Of a stretch of DNA of 64,000 bases, positions 16,948 through 26,549 are shown piece by piece. The notes under the pieces are model-generated. The model did not search any database. It was not told where the DNA came from and worked only from the letters and a program-made list of their open reading frames with translations. This DNA comes from Sporosarcina luteola (GTDB lineage: Bacteria > Bacillota > Bacilli > Bacillales_A > Planococcaceae). How positions within the stretch are numbered: the first letter of the stretch is position 1; each line of letters opens with the position of its first letter. The stretch covers positions 1 through 64,000 of the forward strand of contig NZ_BJYL01000017.1 in the NCBI RefSeq assembly GCF_007991495.1. Direction: 5' to 3'. A program made the position numbers and the translations under genes.

Positions 16948-18210
16948 TCACCCTACGACCTGTTCTCCCTTTTTCCAAACCTTATCAACATGATTCACGC
17001 CAAATAAATACTGAAGCTCTTGATAGTTTGAGATATTCCACATGACGATGTCCCCTTGCTTGCCAACTTCAAGTGAACCGACTTTGTCCTCCATCCGGAT
17101 TGCACAAGCAGCATTCATCGTCGCGGCAACAAGCGCTTCCGCAGGCGTCAAACGCATCGAAATGCACGCCAAGTTCATGACAAGCGGCATCGAAGTCGTC
17201 GGTGACGAGCCTGGATTGCAGTCCGTCGAAATAGCGACTGCGACACCTTCATCGACCATTTTCCGTCCCTTAGCAGCATCCTCGCGCAAATACAAAGCAG
17301 TTGCTGGCAATAAACAAGCGATCACTCCTGCTTCTGCCATCTGCTTAATCCCTTCGTCAGATGCTTTCAACAGATGTTCCGCTGAAATGGCTCCAACTTT
17401 CGCAGCAAGCTCCGCACCGCCATACGATTCGATTTCGTCTGCATGGATTTTCGGAATCAAGCCAAGCTTTTTCCCAGCTTCTAAAATTCGCTCGGACTGT
17501 TCTGGCGTAAACACACCCACTTCGCAGAACACATCGTTGAAAACTGCAAGCTTCTCTTCCGCAACGACTGGAAGCATGTCGTTGATAATGCTATCAATAT
17601 ATTCATCTTCATTGCCTTTATATTCTTGCGGGACGGCATGCGCACCCATGAATGTCGGCACAAGGTCGATCGGATGGATTTCATTCAATCGCTTCATCGC
17701 CCGCAGTTGCTTCAGCTCCGTCTCAAGATCAAGTCCATAGCCGCTTTTCCCTTCGACAGTCGTCACACCGTGCTTTAAGAATGAATCAAGTCTGCGCAAT
17801 GTCTGCTCCACGAGTTCCTCTTCTGTCGCTTCACGCGTCATCCGCGTCGTCGCATGGATTCCGCCGCCCGCATTCATAATTTCCATATATGTCGCGCCTT
17901 CAAGTCGCATTTCAAATTCACGCTCGCGGCTGCCGCCATAGGCAACATGCGTATGCGGATCAACGAGGCCCGGCGTCACGAGTCGTCCTGTTGCATCAAT
18001 GATTTCTGCCTCAGAAGCCCGGTCGCCATACTGGTGCTCCAATTCCACAGTCGTTCCAATCGCTGCAACGACACCATTTTCAATCCACACACTGCCGTCT
18101 TCGATAATGCCTAGTTCAGACATTTCCTTGCGTTTCCGCGGCTCGTTTTTGCCCGCGATTGTCGCCAGTTGTGCTGCATGTTTGATCCAGATTGGTTTCA
18201 AGATTTTCAT
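16948..18210 (-). CDS. hutI: Imidazolonepropionase HutI
   Basis: 420-residue metal-dependent amidohydrolase converting 4-imidazolone-5-propionate to N-formimino-L-glutamate, step three of histidine breakdown. Family markers: [17 protein letters not shown] with the metal-binding Hx[56 protein letters not shown] with metal His, and [20 protein letters not shown] with the metal Asp. The ATG overlaps the hutU stop (ATGA), so the two are translationally coupled. Confidence 0.96.
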   Translation of the reverse strand: MKILKPIWIKHAAQLATIAGKNEPRKRKEMSELGIIEDGSVWIENGVVAAIGTTVELEHQYGDRASEAEIIDATGRLVTPGLVDPHTHVAYGGSREREFEMRLEGATYMEIMNAGGGIHATTRMTREATEEELVEQTLRRLDSFLKHGVTTVEGKSGYGLDLETELKQLRAMKRLNEIHPIDLVPTFMGAHAVPQEYKGNEDEYIDSIINDMLPVVAEEKLAVFNDVFCEVGVFTPEQSERILEAGKKLGLIPKIHADEIESYGGAELAAKVGAISAEHLLKASDEGIKQMAEAGVIACLLPATALYLREDAAKGRKMVDEGVAVAISTDCNPGSSPTTSMPLVMNLACISMRLTPAEALVAATMNAACAIRMEDKVGSLEVGKQGDIVMWNISNYQELQYLFGVNHVDKVWKKGEQVVG

Positions 18211-19871
18211 CCTTCCATCATTGGGATGTTAACCCCTTTTTCCTTCGCTGTTTGAATAGCTAGATCATAGCCCGCGTCGACGTGGCGTGCGATGCCCATT
18301 CCAGGATCCGAAGTCAACACACGCTCAAGACGCGCTTCCGCTTCCTTCGTTCCATCCGCCACAATCACCATGCCTGCGTGTTGGGAATATCCCATGCCGA
18401 CGCCGCCGCCATGATGGACAGATACCCAAGTTGCTCCGCCAACTGCATTGATCATTGCGTTGAGGATCGGCCAGTCGGAAACAACATCCGATCCATCCTT
18501 CATCGATTCCGTCTCACGGTTCGGGGAAGCGACAGAACCTGAGTCAAGATGATCGCGCCCAATGACAATCGGCGCACTTAATTCGCCACTTGCAACCATG
18601 TCATTGATGATCTTCCCGAAACGTGCACGCTCGCCATACCCTAACCAGCAAATCCGTGAAGGAAGCCCTTGGAATTGGATTTTCTCCTGCGCCATTCTGA
18701 TCCAATTGCAAAGATGTGTATTATAGCTGAATTCACGTAAAATGACTTCGTCTGTCTTCCGGATATCTTCCGGATCTCCTGAAAGCGCCACCCAGCGGAA
18801 AGGTCCTTTCCCTTCACAAAACTGTGGACGGATGTAAGCAGGAACGAATCCAGGGAAGTCAAATGCCCGTTCAACGCCTTCATCCTTCGCTACTTGGCGG
18901 ATGTTATTCCCGTAGTCGAAAGTGATAGCACCTTTATCCATCATCTCAACCATTGCAGAAACATGCTTCGCCATGGAAGCCTTGGACCGCTTCACGTACT
19001 CATCAGGATTTGAAGTGCGAAGCTCCGCTGCTTCTTCAAGGTTCAAACCGGATGGGATATAGCCATTCAACGGGTCATGCGCAGACGTCTGATCCGTCAA
19101 CACGTCCGGATTGAATCCACGCGCAATCATTTCTGGCAATAAATCCGCTGCATTCCCAAGAAGACCGATCGATAATGCCTTCCCTTCTGCCTTCGCCTCT
19201 TCTGCTAGACGAATTGCTTCATCGAGAGAATCTGTTTTGACGTCTGTATAACGTGTTTCAATACGGCGATCAATCCGTGTTTCATCGACTTCGATGCCGA
19301 TGCAGACGCCCCCTGCCATTGTCACTGCTAATGGCTGCGCGCCACCCATGCCGCCGAGACCTGCAGTCAACGTGATCGTCCCTTTCAACGACTCTCCGAA
19401 ATGCTGCTTCGCAAGTTCTGCGAACGTCTCGTATGTCCCTTGCACAATTCCTTGCGACCCGATATAGATCCAGCTGCCCGCCGTCATTTGTCCGTACATC
19501 ATGAGGCCCTTCTTGTCGAGCTCATGGAACGTATCCCAATTGGCGTAAGCCGGAACGATATTCGAATTGGCAATCAACACGCGTGGCGCATCTGTATGTG
19601 ATTTAAAAATCGCAACCGGTTTACCCGATTGAACCAATAATGTTTCATCATTCTCAAGTTCCTTCAAGGAACGGACGATGGCATCAAAGCTTTCCCAGTT
19701 ACGCGCCGCCTTTCCGATTCCCCCATAAACGACGAGCTTCTCAGGATGCTCCGCCACGTCAGGATGCAAATTATTCATAAGCATCCGAAGTGCTGCCTCC
19801 TGCTGCCACCCCTTCGTATTCAATTCTGTGCCTGTATATTGAACGACTTTCTCAACTGTATCCGCTTTCAT
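18207..19871 (-). CDS. hutU: Urocanate hydratase HutU
   Basis: 554-residue NAD-containing urocanase, which hydrates urocanate to imidazolonepropionate. Recognised by the Gly-rich NAD site [73 protein letters not shown] and [20 protein letters not shown]. The ATG at 19871 has AAAGGGAGG nine bases ahead; the ten-residue longer reading has none. It is the first gene of a three-gene hut operon. Histidase (hutH) is not in the window, so the pathway is split. Confidence 0.96.
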   Translation of the reverse strand: MKADTVEKVVQYTGTELNTKGWQQEAALRMLMNNLHPDVAEHPEKLVVYGGIGKAARNWESFDAIVRSLKELENDETLLVQSGKPVAIFKSHTDAPRVLIANSNIVPAYANWDTFHELDKKGLMMYGQMTAGSWIYIGSQGIVQGTYETFAELAKQHFGESLKGTITLTAGLGGMGGAQPLAVTMAGGVCIGIEVDETRIDRRIETRYTDVKTDSLDEAIRLAEEAKAEGKALSIGLLGNAADLLPEMIARGFNPDVLTDQTSAHDPLNGYIPSGLNLEEAAELRTSNPDEYVKRSKASMAKHVSAMVEMMDKGAITFDYGNNIRQVAKDEGVERAFDFPGFVPAYIRPQFCEGKGPFRWVALSGDPEDIRKTDEVILREFSYNTHLCNWIRMAQEKIQFQGLPSRICWLGYGERARFGKIINDMVASGELSAPIVIGRDHLDSGSVASPNRETESMKDGSDVVSDWPILNAMINAVGGATWVSVHHGGGVGMGYSQHAGMVIVADGTKEAEARLERVLTSDPGMGIARHVDAGYDLAIQTAKEKGVNIPMMEG

Positions 19872-20019
19872 TTCTAACAACCTCCCTTTCGTTACTATCA
19901 TTCTATAGGGAAGGTTCAGATAATTGTTTATGAATTAGTTGCATTGCTATACTTTATTGACAAATGAGAGTTTTACTTTTACACAATTTTGACGGTTTTA
20001 TTTTTATATCCAAACGAAT

Positions 20020-20063
20020 AAAAAGAACGAACCATTCCTTGACTATGTCAAGAAACAGTTCGC
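20020..20063 (-). terminator. Terminator of the pyridoxamine kinase gene
   Basis: The nested stem GAACnnTTTCTTGAC / GTCAAGGAATGGTTC with loop ATA is followed leftward by GTTCTTTTTATTC. It starts 5 bases after the stop. Confidence 0.8.
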
Positions 20064-20067
20064 CCGA

Positions 20068-20913
20068 TTATAGCAACATCCCTAAAAACGTTTCGAAATT
20101 CACGCCGTCTTGGCTTATAACCCGTTCCTTCACGGTCGCTTCGATTGCTGCAGATAAAAACTTCTCTGCAAGCTCCATTGTCTCTGCAACGTCTTGAGCC
20201 CGCATCATGCCGCCCATGATGACGGATGCAAATAAATCACCGGTCCCGGAATAACTCTTGCCGTTATATTCCTGAAGACTGTGAAAGGAGCGGGATTCCT
20301 CGATATACATATTGCCTACGTATCGAGTTTTCGAAATGGCTGGCGGGTTCAAACCGGTAATGATGACTTTCGCGTTTGTTGTTGACTGCAGTTGCCGGCC
20401 TGCCTCCTCAATCGCCGCTAAATAATCCTCATTCGTTTGATAAGTTTGCAACTTGTCATACGACTGCCCCGTCAGCAGGCAACACTCCGTCACGTTAGGC
20501 GTAATAATATCTGCATGTTTCACGAGTTCCTTCATATAGCCAATGAGCTCATTCGAAAAAACGTCATACATCTCTCCCCGATCCCCCATTACCGGATCGA
20601 CAAGCAGCGTTGTCCCTTCCTTGTAAAATGTATGTAAAAACAAAAAGATATTTTCAATCTGCTCTTTTCCTGTCACAAAACCCGTATGAATGCCATCAAA
20701 AGATGCACCCAGTTTGCTCCACTCGTCGACAAAATGATGCATCTTCAGCGTCAAATCCTCACAATAATAGCTCGGATACTCTGTCTGTGACGTCAAAATA
20801 GCAGTCGGCAGCGGCACTGCCTGCACCCCCATGACAGACAAGACCGGAATCGCCGCTGTGAGCGAGCATTTTCCGAAGGATGACATATCTTGAATGACTG
20901 CAACTTTCTTCAT
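20068..20913 (-). CDS. Pyridoxamine/pyridoxal kinase (PdxY-like)
   Basis: 281-residue ribokinase-superfamily kinase that phosphorylates pyridoxal-type vitamers. Family blocks: VAVIQDMSSFGKCSLTAAIP, VQAVPLPTAILTSQTEYP, FDGIHTGFVTGKEQIE, LLVDPVMGDRGEMYD, ITPNVTECCLLTG and the anion-hole/catalytic GKSYSGTGDLFASVIMGG with Asp as base. I chose the ATG at 20913, which has AGGTGGGAAGTGG ahead; a GTG four codons earlier lies on that site. It is divergent from an ECF S component, so the pair may serve vitamin B6 salvage (uptake then trapping), an inference from position. Confidence 0.9.
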   Translation of the reverse strand: MKKVAVIQDMSSFGKCSLTAAIPVLSVMGVQAVPLPTAILTSQTEYPSYYCEDLTLKMHHFVDEWSKLGASFDGIHTGFVTGKEQIENIFLFLHTFYKEGTTLLVDPVMGDRGEMYDVFSNELIGYMKELVKHADIITPNVTECCLLTGQSYDKLQTYQTNEDYLAAIEEAGRQLQSTTNAKVIITGLNPPAISKTRYVGNMYIEESRSFHSLQEYNGKSYSGTGDLFASVIMGGMMRAQDVAETMELAEKFLSAAIEATVKERVISQDGVNFETFLGMLL

Positions 20914-21118
20914 TCCACTTCCCACCTAACTCGTTGGTACTTGCGCTTTCTACATCGTACCACAAGATGGATGAGGCAAGAATCAATGATTGCTTAATTC
21001 CTCGCAAATGCAACTGACCCCTACAACTTATTCTCAACTGATGCTTTTTCGAAGGTCAGTCCTTTGATAAAATTAAGTTATTCAAAAAGTCTTAACTAGC
21101 GAGGAAGTGGATTCGCAT

Positions 21119-21706
21119 ATGCAAATTATACAACGCAAAAAACAATCGGAAACTGACTTAGTGCTTATACAAAACCAAACGAAGACACGTGTAAAAACAT
21201 TTGATTTAGTGCTTACTGCCATTCTGTCAACGCTAGTCCTAGTAACAACTATGTTCATCAACATCAAACTTCCGATCGGCCAGGGCGGCTTAATCCATTT
21301 AGGGACAGCTACGCTTTTCATTGTCGCCATTTTATTCGGCCCGAAAAAGGGAGCGTTGGCTGGAGCTATCGGAATGGGCTTATTCGATATCTTCGGAGGC
21401 TGGATCATTTGGGCGCCAACGACTATTATCGCCCGCGCCTTGCAAGGTTATATCGTCGGGAAGATTGCCTGGTCGAACGGGCACCGAGGAGATAGCGTTA
21501 AACTTAACATCTTGGCAGCTGTCGCATCGACACCGGTCATGCTTGCCGTGTACTATATCGGGCAAGGAATTATGTATAACAACTGGGTTGCGCCATTAGC
21601 ATCCATCCCGGGTGATATCATTCAAAGCGTTGTCGGTTTGCTGGTTGCCATACCGCTTTGTCTTGCTTTGAAAAAAACACCATTTTTCCGGAAGAAATTC
21701 TACTAA
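21119..21706 (+). CDS. ECF transporter substrate-binding S component
   Basis: Small membrane protein, about 195 residues, with six hydrophobic segments in the ECF S-component pattern (DUF1393-like): VLTAILSTLVLVTTMFI, IHLGTATLFIVAILFGPKKGALAGAIGMGLFDIFGG, ALQGYIVGKIAW, and a last helix before the basic tail KKTPFFRKKFY. No energising EcfA/EcfT genes lie nearby, so it should share a housekeeping ECF module. Divergence from a pyridoxamine kinase suggests pyridoxine-type (PdxU-like) or hydroxymethylpyrimidine specificity; sequence alone does not decide. The ATG at 21119 is preferred over the GTG four codons earlier, which abuts GAGGAA. Confidence 0.85.
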   Translation: MQIIQRKKQSETDLVLIQNQTKTRVKTFDLVLTAILSTLVLVTTMFINIKLPIGQGGLIHLGTATLFIVAILFGPKKGALAGAIGMGLFDIFGGWIIWAPTTIIARALQGYIVGKIAWSNGHRGDSVKLNILAAVASTPVMLAVYYIGQGIMYNNWVAPLASIPGDIIQSVVGLLVAIPLCLALKKTPFFRKKFY

Positions 21707-21758
21707 ACGCAGTGGAGAAAAACGCCTACTTTGCCGGCCCGTGGGGCAATAAAAGATA

Positions 21759-21800
21759 AAAGTCTAATTCCTCATTTTTCTACAAGGAATTAGACTTTTC
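21759..21800. terminator. Bidirectional terminator between the ECF gene and the AraC regulator gene
   Basis: AAAAGTCTAATTCCT and AGGAATTAGACTTTT form a perfect 15-bp stem between convergent genes. Confidence 0.9.
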
Positions 21801-21828
21801 TTTGATACAGCCTTTCAAAATCATATCG

Positions 21829-23250
21829 CTACCTCATTCTAAACTGATACGGCGTCATGCCCGTCTTTTCTTTGAACCGCCGGCTGAAATACGTGGAATG
21901 CGTGAAGCCTGCGGACTTGGAAACCTCGGCAACAGGCAGGTCTGTTTCATTCAATAAACGTTTCGCTTCCTCGACCCGCTTTTTCAACAAAGCTTCGCTG
22001 AAAGGCTCCCCGGCCTCCTTCGCAAACTTGCGGCTCAACGTACTTTTATGAATTCTCAACTCATCTGCGCAAGCCGCCAAGCTCCAGGAAGCATCCCAAT
22101 AATTTGCCGCAATCCGCTCCTGCACTTTTTCGACCAAGTTGCCTTCTCGAGGCGATTGACCAACGGAAGTTTGAAGCAATTCCACGATGAAACTGATGAC
22201 GGATTGGATGATATGGTACATGACCGGCTCGCGGATGACCGTTTCGAACAGTGAATGGTAAGCTTGCTCCATAGACTGCGACTTCAATGATTTTGCGGTC
22301 ATATATCGGCGGATTTGCGCGAGAATGCTCGTCAGCCGGACACGGACCATTTCAGGATCCGGGTATGGCGATTCAAGCGTCAAGAAGTCTTGTTCCATCC
22401 ACTCCCGGATCTCCGACACTTGCTGTTTCTCGAGCATCTCCACCCATTTCCGCTGTTCGAGCGGCGATAAAAACGGATCCATGTCCCGCCAATGAAGGTC
22501 GTCCTGCTCGATCGTCAAAATATCATAGCCGTCATAGAAAATCCGCTCGTGATACTTGCGCATTTTCTTATAAAGCGCCCGATATGACCGGTTTTCATTT
22601 GCATGCAAATAAATCGTCAGCAACGCGTCCGATTGGCGTTTCCATTGAGCGAAAAAGATCGAATATGCCTCTCGTAGGGCATGCAAATCTTTCAGCTGAT
22701 GGACGACAAGCACAAAATCCGAAAAAGGAAAAATATCATATACGAGCGGAAAATCATGCGATTCGAGTTCGCGGACGAGATGGTCGAGCTCCTCCAACCG
22801 CGATGGCGCGATTAAACTTAAAAGCACTGGGTGTTCCGCCTTCGTCTCACCGATGAGAAAGTCTTCGTATGTGACAACTGCTTTACGCGGTTGGACAGGG
22901 CCTTTTTGCTGCGTTCTTTCATTCCTCCAGCGGAAGCGGATTTGCTGGACTTGTTTGACGAGCCGGTCGGGTTGGAACGGCCGAAAAAGGATGTCTTCCG
23001 CTTTTAGGGAGAGCGCTTTGTAGACCGTTTGGAATGTCCTTTCGGAGGAGATGCCGAGCCAGACGGCGTGCGGCGGCAGTTCAAATTCCGCTGTCATGAT
23101 GTAGGTCATGTCGATGATGTAGAGATATGCGTCGTCAGCAGTGTCGACTCCCTCCGCAATATCTACTTGGACGTCATTCCATTGAGAAGTGAGCAGCCAT
23201 TTTAGTCCTTGCGCTTCGAGTGGATCTTTAATAAGCAGTCGTATTTTCAT
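21829..23250 (-). CDS. AraC-family regulator with an atypical response-regulator-like N-terminus
   Basis: 473 residues from an ATG at 23250 with AAAGGTGATC ahead (the longer reading adds 14 residues across this site). The C-terminal ~100 residues are two AraC helix-turn-helix motifs: SLAACADELRIHKSTLSRKF and VAEVSKSAGFTHSTYFSRRF, ending KTGMTPYQFRMR. The first ~110 residues resemble a receiver fold (MKIRLLIKDPLEAQGLKWLL ... AEDILFRPFQPDRLVKQV), with YIIDMTY where the phospho-Asp segment would be, so phosphorylation is uncertain. The long middle region is helical, as in YesN-type regulators. No histidine kinase is adjacent. It is divergent from hutG, 87 bp apart, so a role in histidine-utilisation control is likely but inferred. 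Confidence 0.82.
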   Translation of the reverse strand: MKIRLLIKDPLEAQGLKWLLTSQWNDVQVDIAEGVDTADDAYLYIIDMTYIMTAEFELPPHAVWLGISSERTFQTVYKALSLKAEDILFRPFQPDRLVKQVQQIRFRWRNERTQQKGPVQPRKAVVTYEDFLIGETKAEHPVLLSLIAPSRLEELDHLVRELESHDFPLVYDIFPFSDFVLVVHQLKDLHALREAYSIFFAQWKRQSDALLTIYLHANENRSYRALYKKMRKYHERIFYDGYDILTIEQDDLHWRDMDPFLSPLEQRKWVEMLEKQQVSEIREWMEQDFLTLESPYPDPEMVRVRLTSILAQIRRYMTAKSLKSQSMEQAYHSLFETVIREPVMYHIIQSVISFIVELLQTSVGQSPREGNLVEKVQERIAANYWDASWSLAACADELRIHKSTLSRKFAKEAGEPFSEALLKKRVEEAKRLLNETDLPVAEVSKSAGFTHSTYFSRRFKEKTGMTPYQFRMR

Positions 23251-23337
23251 GCGATCACCTTTTTCGGGATTTGATTTATTTCGATCTAGCATTATACTTG
23301 TGGCAAGAAGTCGTTCATTTCAGAAAGGATGAGTGTT

Positions 23338-24282
23338 GTGAATAAAGTCAATGAATCCATTTGGACTGGCCGGGTTGACGATGTGGAGGACCGTGCTAGT
23401 TTCCGCTATCATCAGGTCGTTGAACTTACGGATATCGAGCAAATTTCGGGAGGGTACGCCATCATCGGGTTCGAATGCGAAGAAGGCGTCCGGCGGAATA
23501 AAGGCCGTCTTGGCGCGGCTGAAGCTCCGAATGCTTTACGTAGCGGGCTTGCGAATTTACCTTGGCGATTCCCCGCGGATGCCCGATTGTCAGATGTCGG
23601 CAATATTGCGTGTGACGGCGAAGAATTGGAACCTGCTCAACAGCAACTCGGCAAAGCGGTAATGGCGATCCTTTCAAAAGGTGCAAAGCCGATTATTCTC
23701 GGCGGCGGGCATGAAACGTTGTATGGCCATTATTTAGGTGTTCGCGAAGCCATTGGTAAGGACGCGATGCTCGGCATCATCAACATCGATGCGCATTTCG
23801 ATTTACGTCCGTATGATGAGCAGCCTTCTTCTGGCACGATGTTCAGGCAGATTTTAGAGCAGGATCCGAATGCTTCGTACTTTGTTGCCGGCATCCAGCG
23901 TTACGGGAATACGCAGGAGCTGTTCGACCGAGCGGATCTGCTAGGCGTTACATACGTGCATGAAGATGAAATGATTGCTGGGCAACTTGAACAACTGATG
24001 TCCGCATTGGACGATTTTATGGGTGAACATGATGCGGTGATGCTCACATTATGTACAGATGTCTTGAATGCCGCCTTCGCTCCCGGCGTCAGCGCTCCCT
24101 CACCATTTGGGTTGGAGCCAACTACGGTGCGTGCCATCATTCGAAAAGTCACGGGACATAAGAAGACACAGTCTTTTGATATTTGCGAAGTGAATCCCAC
24201 CTTGGATGAAAACGGACGGACAGTAAAGCTTGGCGCTTATTTCGTGAATGATGCAATTGCGTCTTTCATTCACAAGGCTTAG
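23338..24282 (+). CDS. hutG: Formimidoylglutamase HutG (arginase/ureohydrolase family)
   Basis: Hydrolyses N-formimino-L-glutamate to glutamate and formamide, the last histidine breakdown step. About 314 residues. Manganese ligands of the ureohydrolase fold are visible in GGGHETLYGH and NIDAHFDLRPY. The third metal segment reads LTLCTDVLNAAFAPG, where many ureohydrolases have DxDxxDP. N-terminal WTGRVDD fits HutG rather than arginase. The GTG at 23338 has AAAGGA eight bases ahead; an ATG nine bases earlier sits on that site. It is separated from hutUI by about 3.5 kb and faces away from an AraC-type regulator. Confidence 0.9.
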   Translation: MNKVNESIWTGRVDDVEDRASFRYHQVVELTDIEQISGGYAIIGFECEEGVRRNKGRLGAAEAPNALRSGLANLPWRFPADARLSDVGNIACDGEELEPAQQQLGKAVMAILSKGAKPIILGGGHETLYGHYLGVREAIGKDAMLGIINIDAHFDLRPYDEQPSSGTMFRQILEQDPNASYFVAGIQRYGNTQELFDRADLLGVTYVHEDEMIAGQLEQLMSALDDFMGEHDAVMLTLCTDVLNAAFAPGVSAPSPFGLEPTTVRAIIRKVTGHKKTQSFDICEVNPTLDENGRTVKLGAYFVNDAIASFIHKA

Positions 24283-24300
24283 TTAATCAAAGGCAATTGG

Positions 24301-24345
24301 CGCGAGAAGAAATTGGCTTATCCAAGACTTCTTCCCGCGTCTATT
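24301..24345. terminator. Bidirectional terminator between hutG and the hydroxyacid dehydrogenase gene
   Basis: CGCGAGAAGAA pairs with TTCTTCCCGCG (one mismatch), loop 17, T-rich on the right. Confidence 0.7.
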
Positions 24346-24353
24346 TTACTACC

Positions 24354-25313
24354 TTAACCAACTCGATTCGCAGGCTCCCTGTCTTCAAGTACATCAATGA
24401 TCGCTTGTGCATTCAACTTCATCATTGCATGCCGCGTTTGCACAGTCGCGCTGCCAATATGCGGAACTGCTGTGACGTTCGGCAAAGTGAGCAATGGATG
24501 ACGAACGTGGACAGGCTCCGTCTTGTATACATCCAGACCTGCTCCCCAAATTGTCCCGTTTTTCAAAGCTTCATAAAGCGCCACTTCATCGACAATTCCT
24601 CCGCGTGACGCGCTGATAAGCGTGGCGGTTTTCTTCATTAACGAAAGTTCTCGTTCGCCGATCATTCCTTCCGTCTCTTCTGTTAATGGCGCTAAGATAA
24701 GGACGTGGTCAGCTTCATGCAGCAAATCGTCGAGGTTCGCAACAAAATCTGCCCGTACTTCCGCATTCTCTTTACGGTTTCGATTATGGTAAATCACGCG
24801 CATATTAAATCCTTTCGCCCGCCGCGCAACCGCCTCGCCAATCCTTCCCATACCGATGATCCCAAGCGTTGTCCCATTTACGTCCATTCCGGTGAAGCCC
24901 ATAGGCGTCCATGAATGCCAGCCGCCGCCACGCAATTCCTTCTCGGAAGATGTCATCTTTCTGGCTGTTGAAAGAAGCAGTGCGAAGGCAAGATCAGCTG
25001 TCGTTTCCGTCAGCACGTCAGGCGTATTCGTAACGATAATCCCCTTTTCTTTTGCTGCTTGAACGTCAATATTATTAAAACCGACCGCCATATTGGCGAT
25101 GATTTTTAAATTCGGTGCATTGTCCATCATCTCGCTATTGATTGTATCCGTGAGCATCGTCCACAGGGCATCCACTTCTGCCGCTTCTTTTTTTAATAAA
25201 TCAACAGGGACCGCCTCATCTTCCGAATCCCACATCCGGATATTGAATTTCTCTCTTAACGGTTCCACACGTTCATCGGGCAGTTTCCTTGTAATAAACA
25301 CAGTTGGTTTCAA
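24354..25313 (-). CDS. D-2-hydroxyacid dehydrogenase (glyoxylate/hydroxypyruvate reductase-like)
   Basis: 319-residue NAD(P)-dependent D-isomer-specific dehydrogenase, soluble. The Rossmann motif TLGIIGMGRIGEAVARRAKGF is central, followed by YHNRNRK at the cofactor-discriminating position; basic residues there suggest NADPH. The catalytic triad can be placed at Arg in ISASRGGIVDE, Glu in DVYKTEPV and His in AVPHIGSAT. Substrate probably glyoxylate, hydroxypyruvate or gluconate-type ketoacids. It is a single gene with a terminator shared with hutG; no pathway partner is adjacent. Confidence 0.88.
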   Translation of the reverse strand: MKPTVFITRKLPDERVEPLREKFNIRMWDSEDEAVPVDLLKKEAAEVDALWTMLTDTINSEMMDNAPNLKIIANMAVGFNNIDVQAAKEKGIIVTNTPDVLTETTADLAFALLLSTARKMTSSEKELRGGGWHSWTPMGFTGMDVNGTTLGIIGMGRIGEAVARRAKGFNMRVIYHNRNRKENAEVRADFVANLDDLLHEADHVLILAPLTEETEGMIGERELSLMKKTATLISASRGGIVDEVALYEALKNGTIWGAGLDVYKTEPVHVRHPLLTLPNVTAVPHIGSATVQTRHAMMKLNAQAIIDVLEDREPANRVG

Positions 25314-25404
25314 ACCTATCCCCTCCTGTTCCGCTTTCCTCTATAGTAGCACAATTCTGCCAGTTGATTTTTCCATTCACATAGATTGTTTAATGGTATT
25401 TTTA

Positions 25405-25461
25405 TTGATCATTTCCCGGAAGTTATCGATCATTTCCCAAGATATATTGTCATTTTGTGAC
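25405..25461 (-). repeat. 20/21-bp tandem array, family 2, inverted (3 units)
   Basis: TCATTT cores at 25409, 25430 and 25450. Read leftward the units are AAAATGACAATAT, GAAATGATCGATAACTTCC and GAAATGATCAATAA, the same AAATGAnCGATAAC family as 15425-15499 and 30341-30443. It lies between the moaA terminator and the hydroxyacid dehydrogenase promoter. Confidence 0.75.
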
Positions 25462-25483
25462 CTAAGACCTACCCTTGCTACAC

Positions 25484-25523
25484 CAAAAAACACCCCACAG
25501 CCAATTAAAGGCCGCGGGGCGTC
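25484..25523 (-). terminator. Terminator of the moeA-moaA operon
   Basis: CACCCCACAGCC pairs with GGCCGCGGGGCG (two mismatches), with a six-T run leftward, 7 bases beyond the moaA stop. Confidence 0.8.
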
Positions 25524-25529
25524 ACAAAA

Positions 25530-26549
25530 TCATCCACCAATATAACTCATGTTGATCTTCTTCCGATTTTTCACCGTCTGTTCCGTACGCTCGTCAGAAT
25601 AACGGTCGCCGCGGCCTTGCCAGACACCCGTAATCGCTTCGAGCAACTCTTCGTCCGTCAATCCACTCCGGATCAATTCCCGTAAATCAAATCCGTCCGA
25701 AGCAAACAAGCAAGTATACAACTTCCCGTCCGATGAAAGCCTTGCCCGCGTGCATGTCGAACAAAATGATTCCGAAACCGATGTGATGAAACCGACTTCT
25801 GCCCCGTTGTCCAAATAACGGTACCGCTTCGCTACTTCACCGTAATATTCTTCTTCAGCAGGCTCCATTTCGTATTCTGCGCGCAGCATTTCATAAATTT
25901 CCTTCTTCGTAACGACCTTCTCAAAACTCCAGCCGTTGTCATTACCGACATCCATGAACTCGATGAAGCGCAATGTGATGCCGCGTTCTTTGAAATACGC
26001 CGCCATCGGAAGGATCTCACTTTCATTGACTCCTTTTTGCACGACCATATTCATCTTGATCGTGAAGCCGATTTCCTTTGCCCGATCGATGTTCTTCAAA
26101 ATCAATTCGGGTTTGATACCACGCCCGTTCATTTTACCGAAAAGCTCTGGATCCATCGCGTCGAGGCTCATGTTCAAACGGCGAAGGCCCGCATCATACA
26201 GCGGCTGTGCGTATTGCCCAAGCAGTACGCCATTCGTTGTCAGTCCGATATCCTCGATTCCTTCGATTTTCGTCAGCTTCGCGATCAAATCGGGCAGCCC
26301 CCGCCGCATTAACGGTTCGCCGCCTGTCAGGCGAAGTTTTTTCACACCAATAGAAGCAAAAAGTCGCGCAAACCGCTCCATTTCTTCGAATGACAATAGC
26401 TCATTTTTCGGCAAGAATACATAATCATCCCCGAAAATCTCCTTTGGCATGCAGTATGTGCATCGGAAATTGCATCGATCTGTCACCGAAATTCGCAAAT
26501 CCCGAATTGGGCGGCCTAATTTATCTATAATCGGTTCCATACTCGTCAA
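25530..26549 (-). CDS. moaA: GTP 3',8-cyclase MoaA
   Basis: Radical-SAM enzyme, 339 residues, that starts molybdenum-cofactor synthesis by cyclising GTP with MoaC. The N-terminal cluster motif is [17 protein letters not shown]; the second cluster is in [21 protein letters not shown]-binding [14 protein letters not shown] and the terminal double glycine SYIGG are present. The ATG overlaps the mobA stop (ATGA). It is the last gene of the leftward operon moeA-mobB-moaE-moaD-mobA-moaA. Confidence 0.97.
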   Translation of the reverse strand: MTSMEPIIDKLGRPIRDLRISVTDRCNFRCTYCMPKEIFGDDYVFLPKNELLSFEEMERFARLFASIGVKKLRLTGGEPLMRRGLPDLIAKLTKIEGIEDIGLTTNGVLLGQYAQPLYDAGLRRLNMSLDAMDPELFGKMNGRGIKPELILKNIDRAKEIGFTIKMNMVVQKGVNESEILPMAAYFKERGITLRFIEFMDVGNDNGWSFEKVVTKKEIYEMLRAEYEMEPAEEEYYGEVAKRYRYLDNGAEVGFITSVSESFCSTCTRARLSSDGKLYTCLFASDGFDLRELIRSGLTDEELLEAITGVWQGRGDRYSDERTEQTVKNRKKINMSYIGG

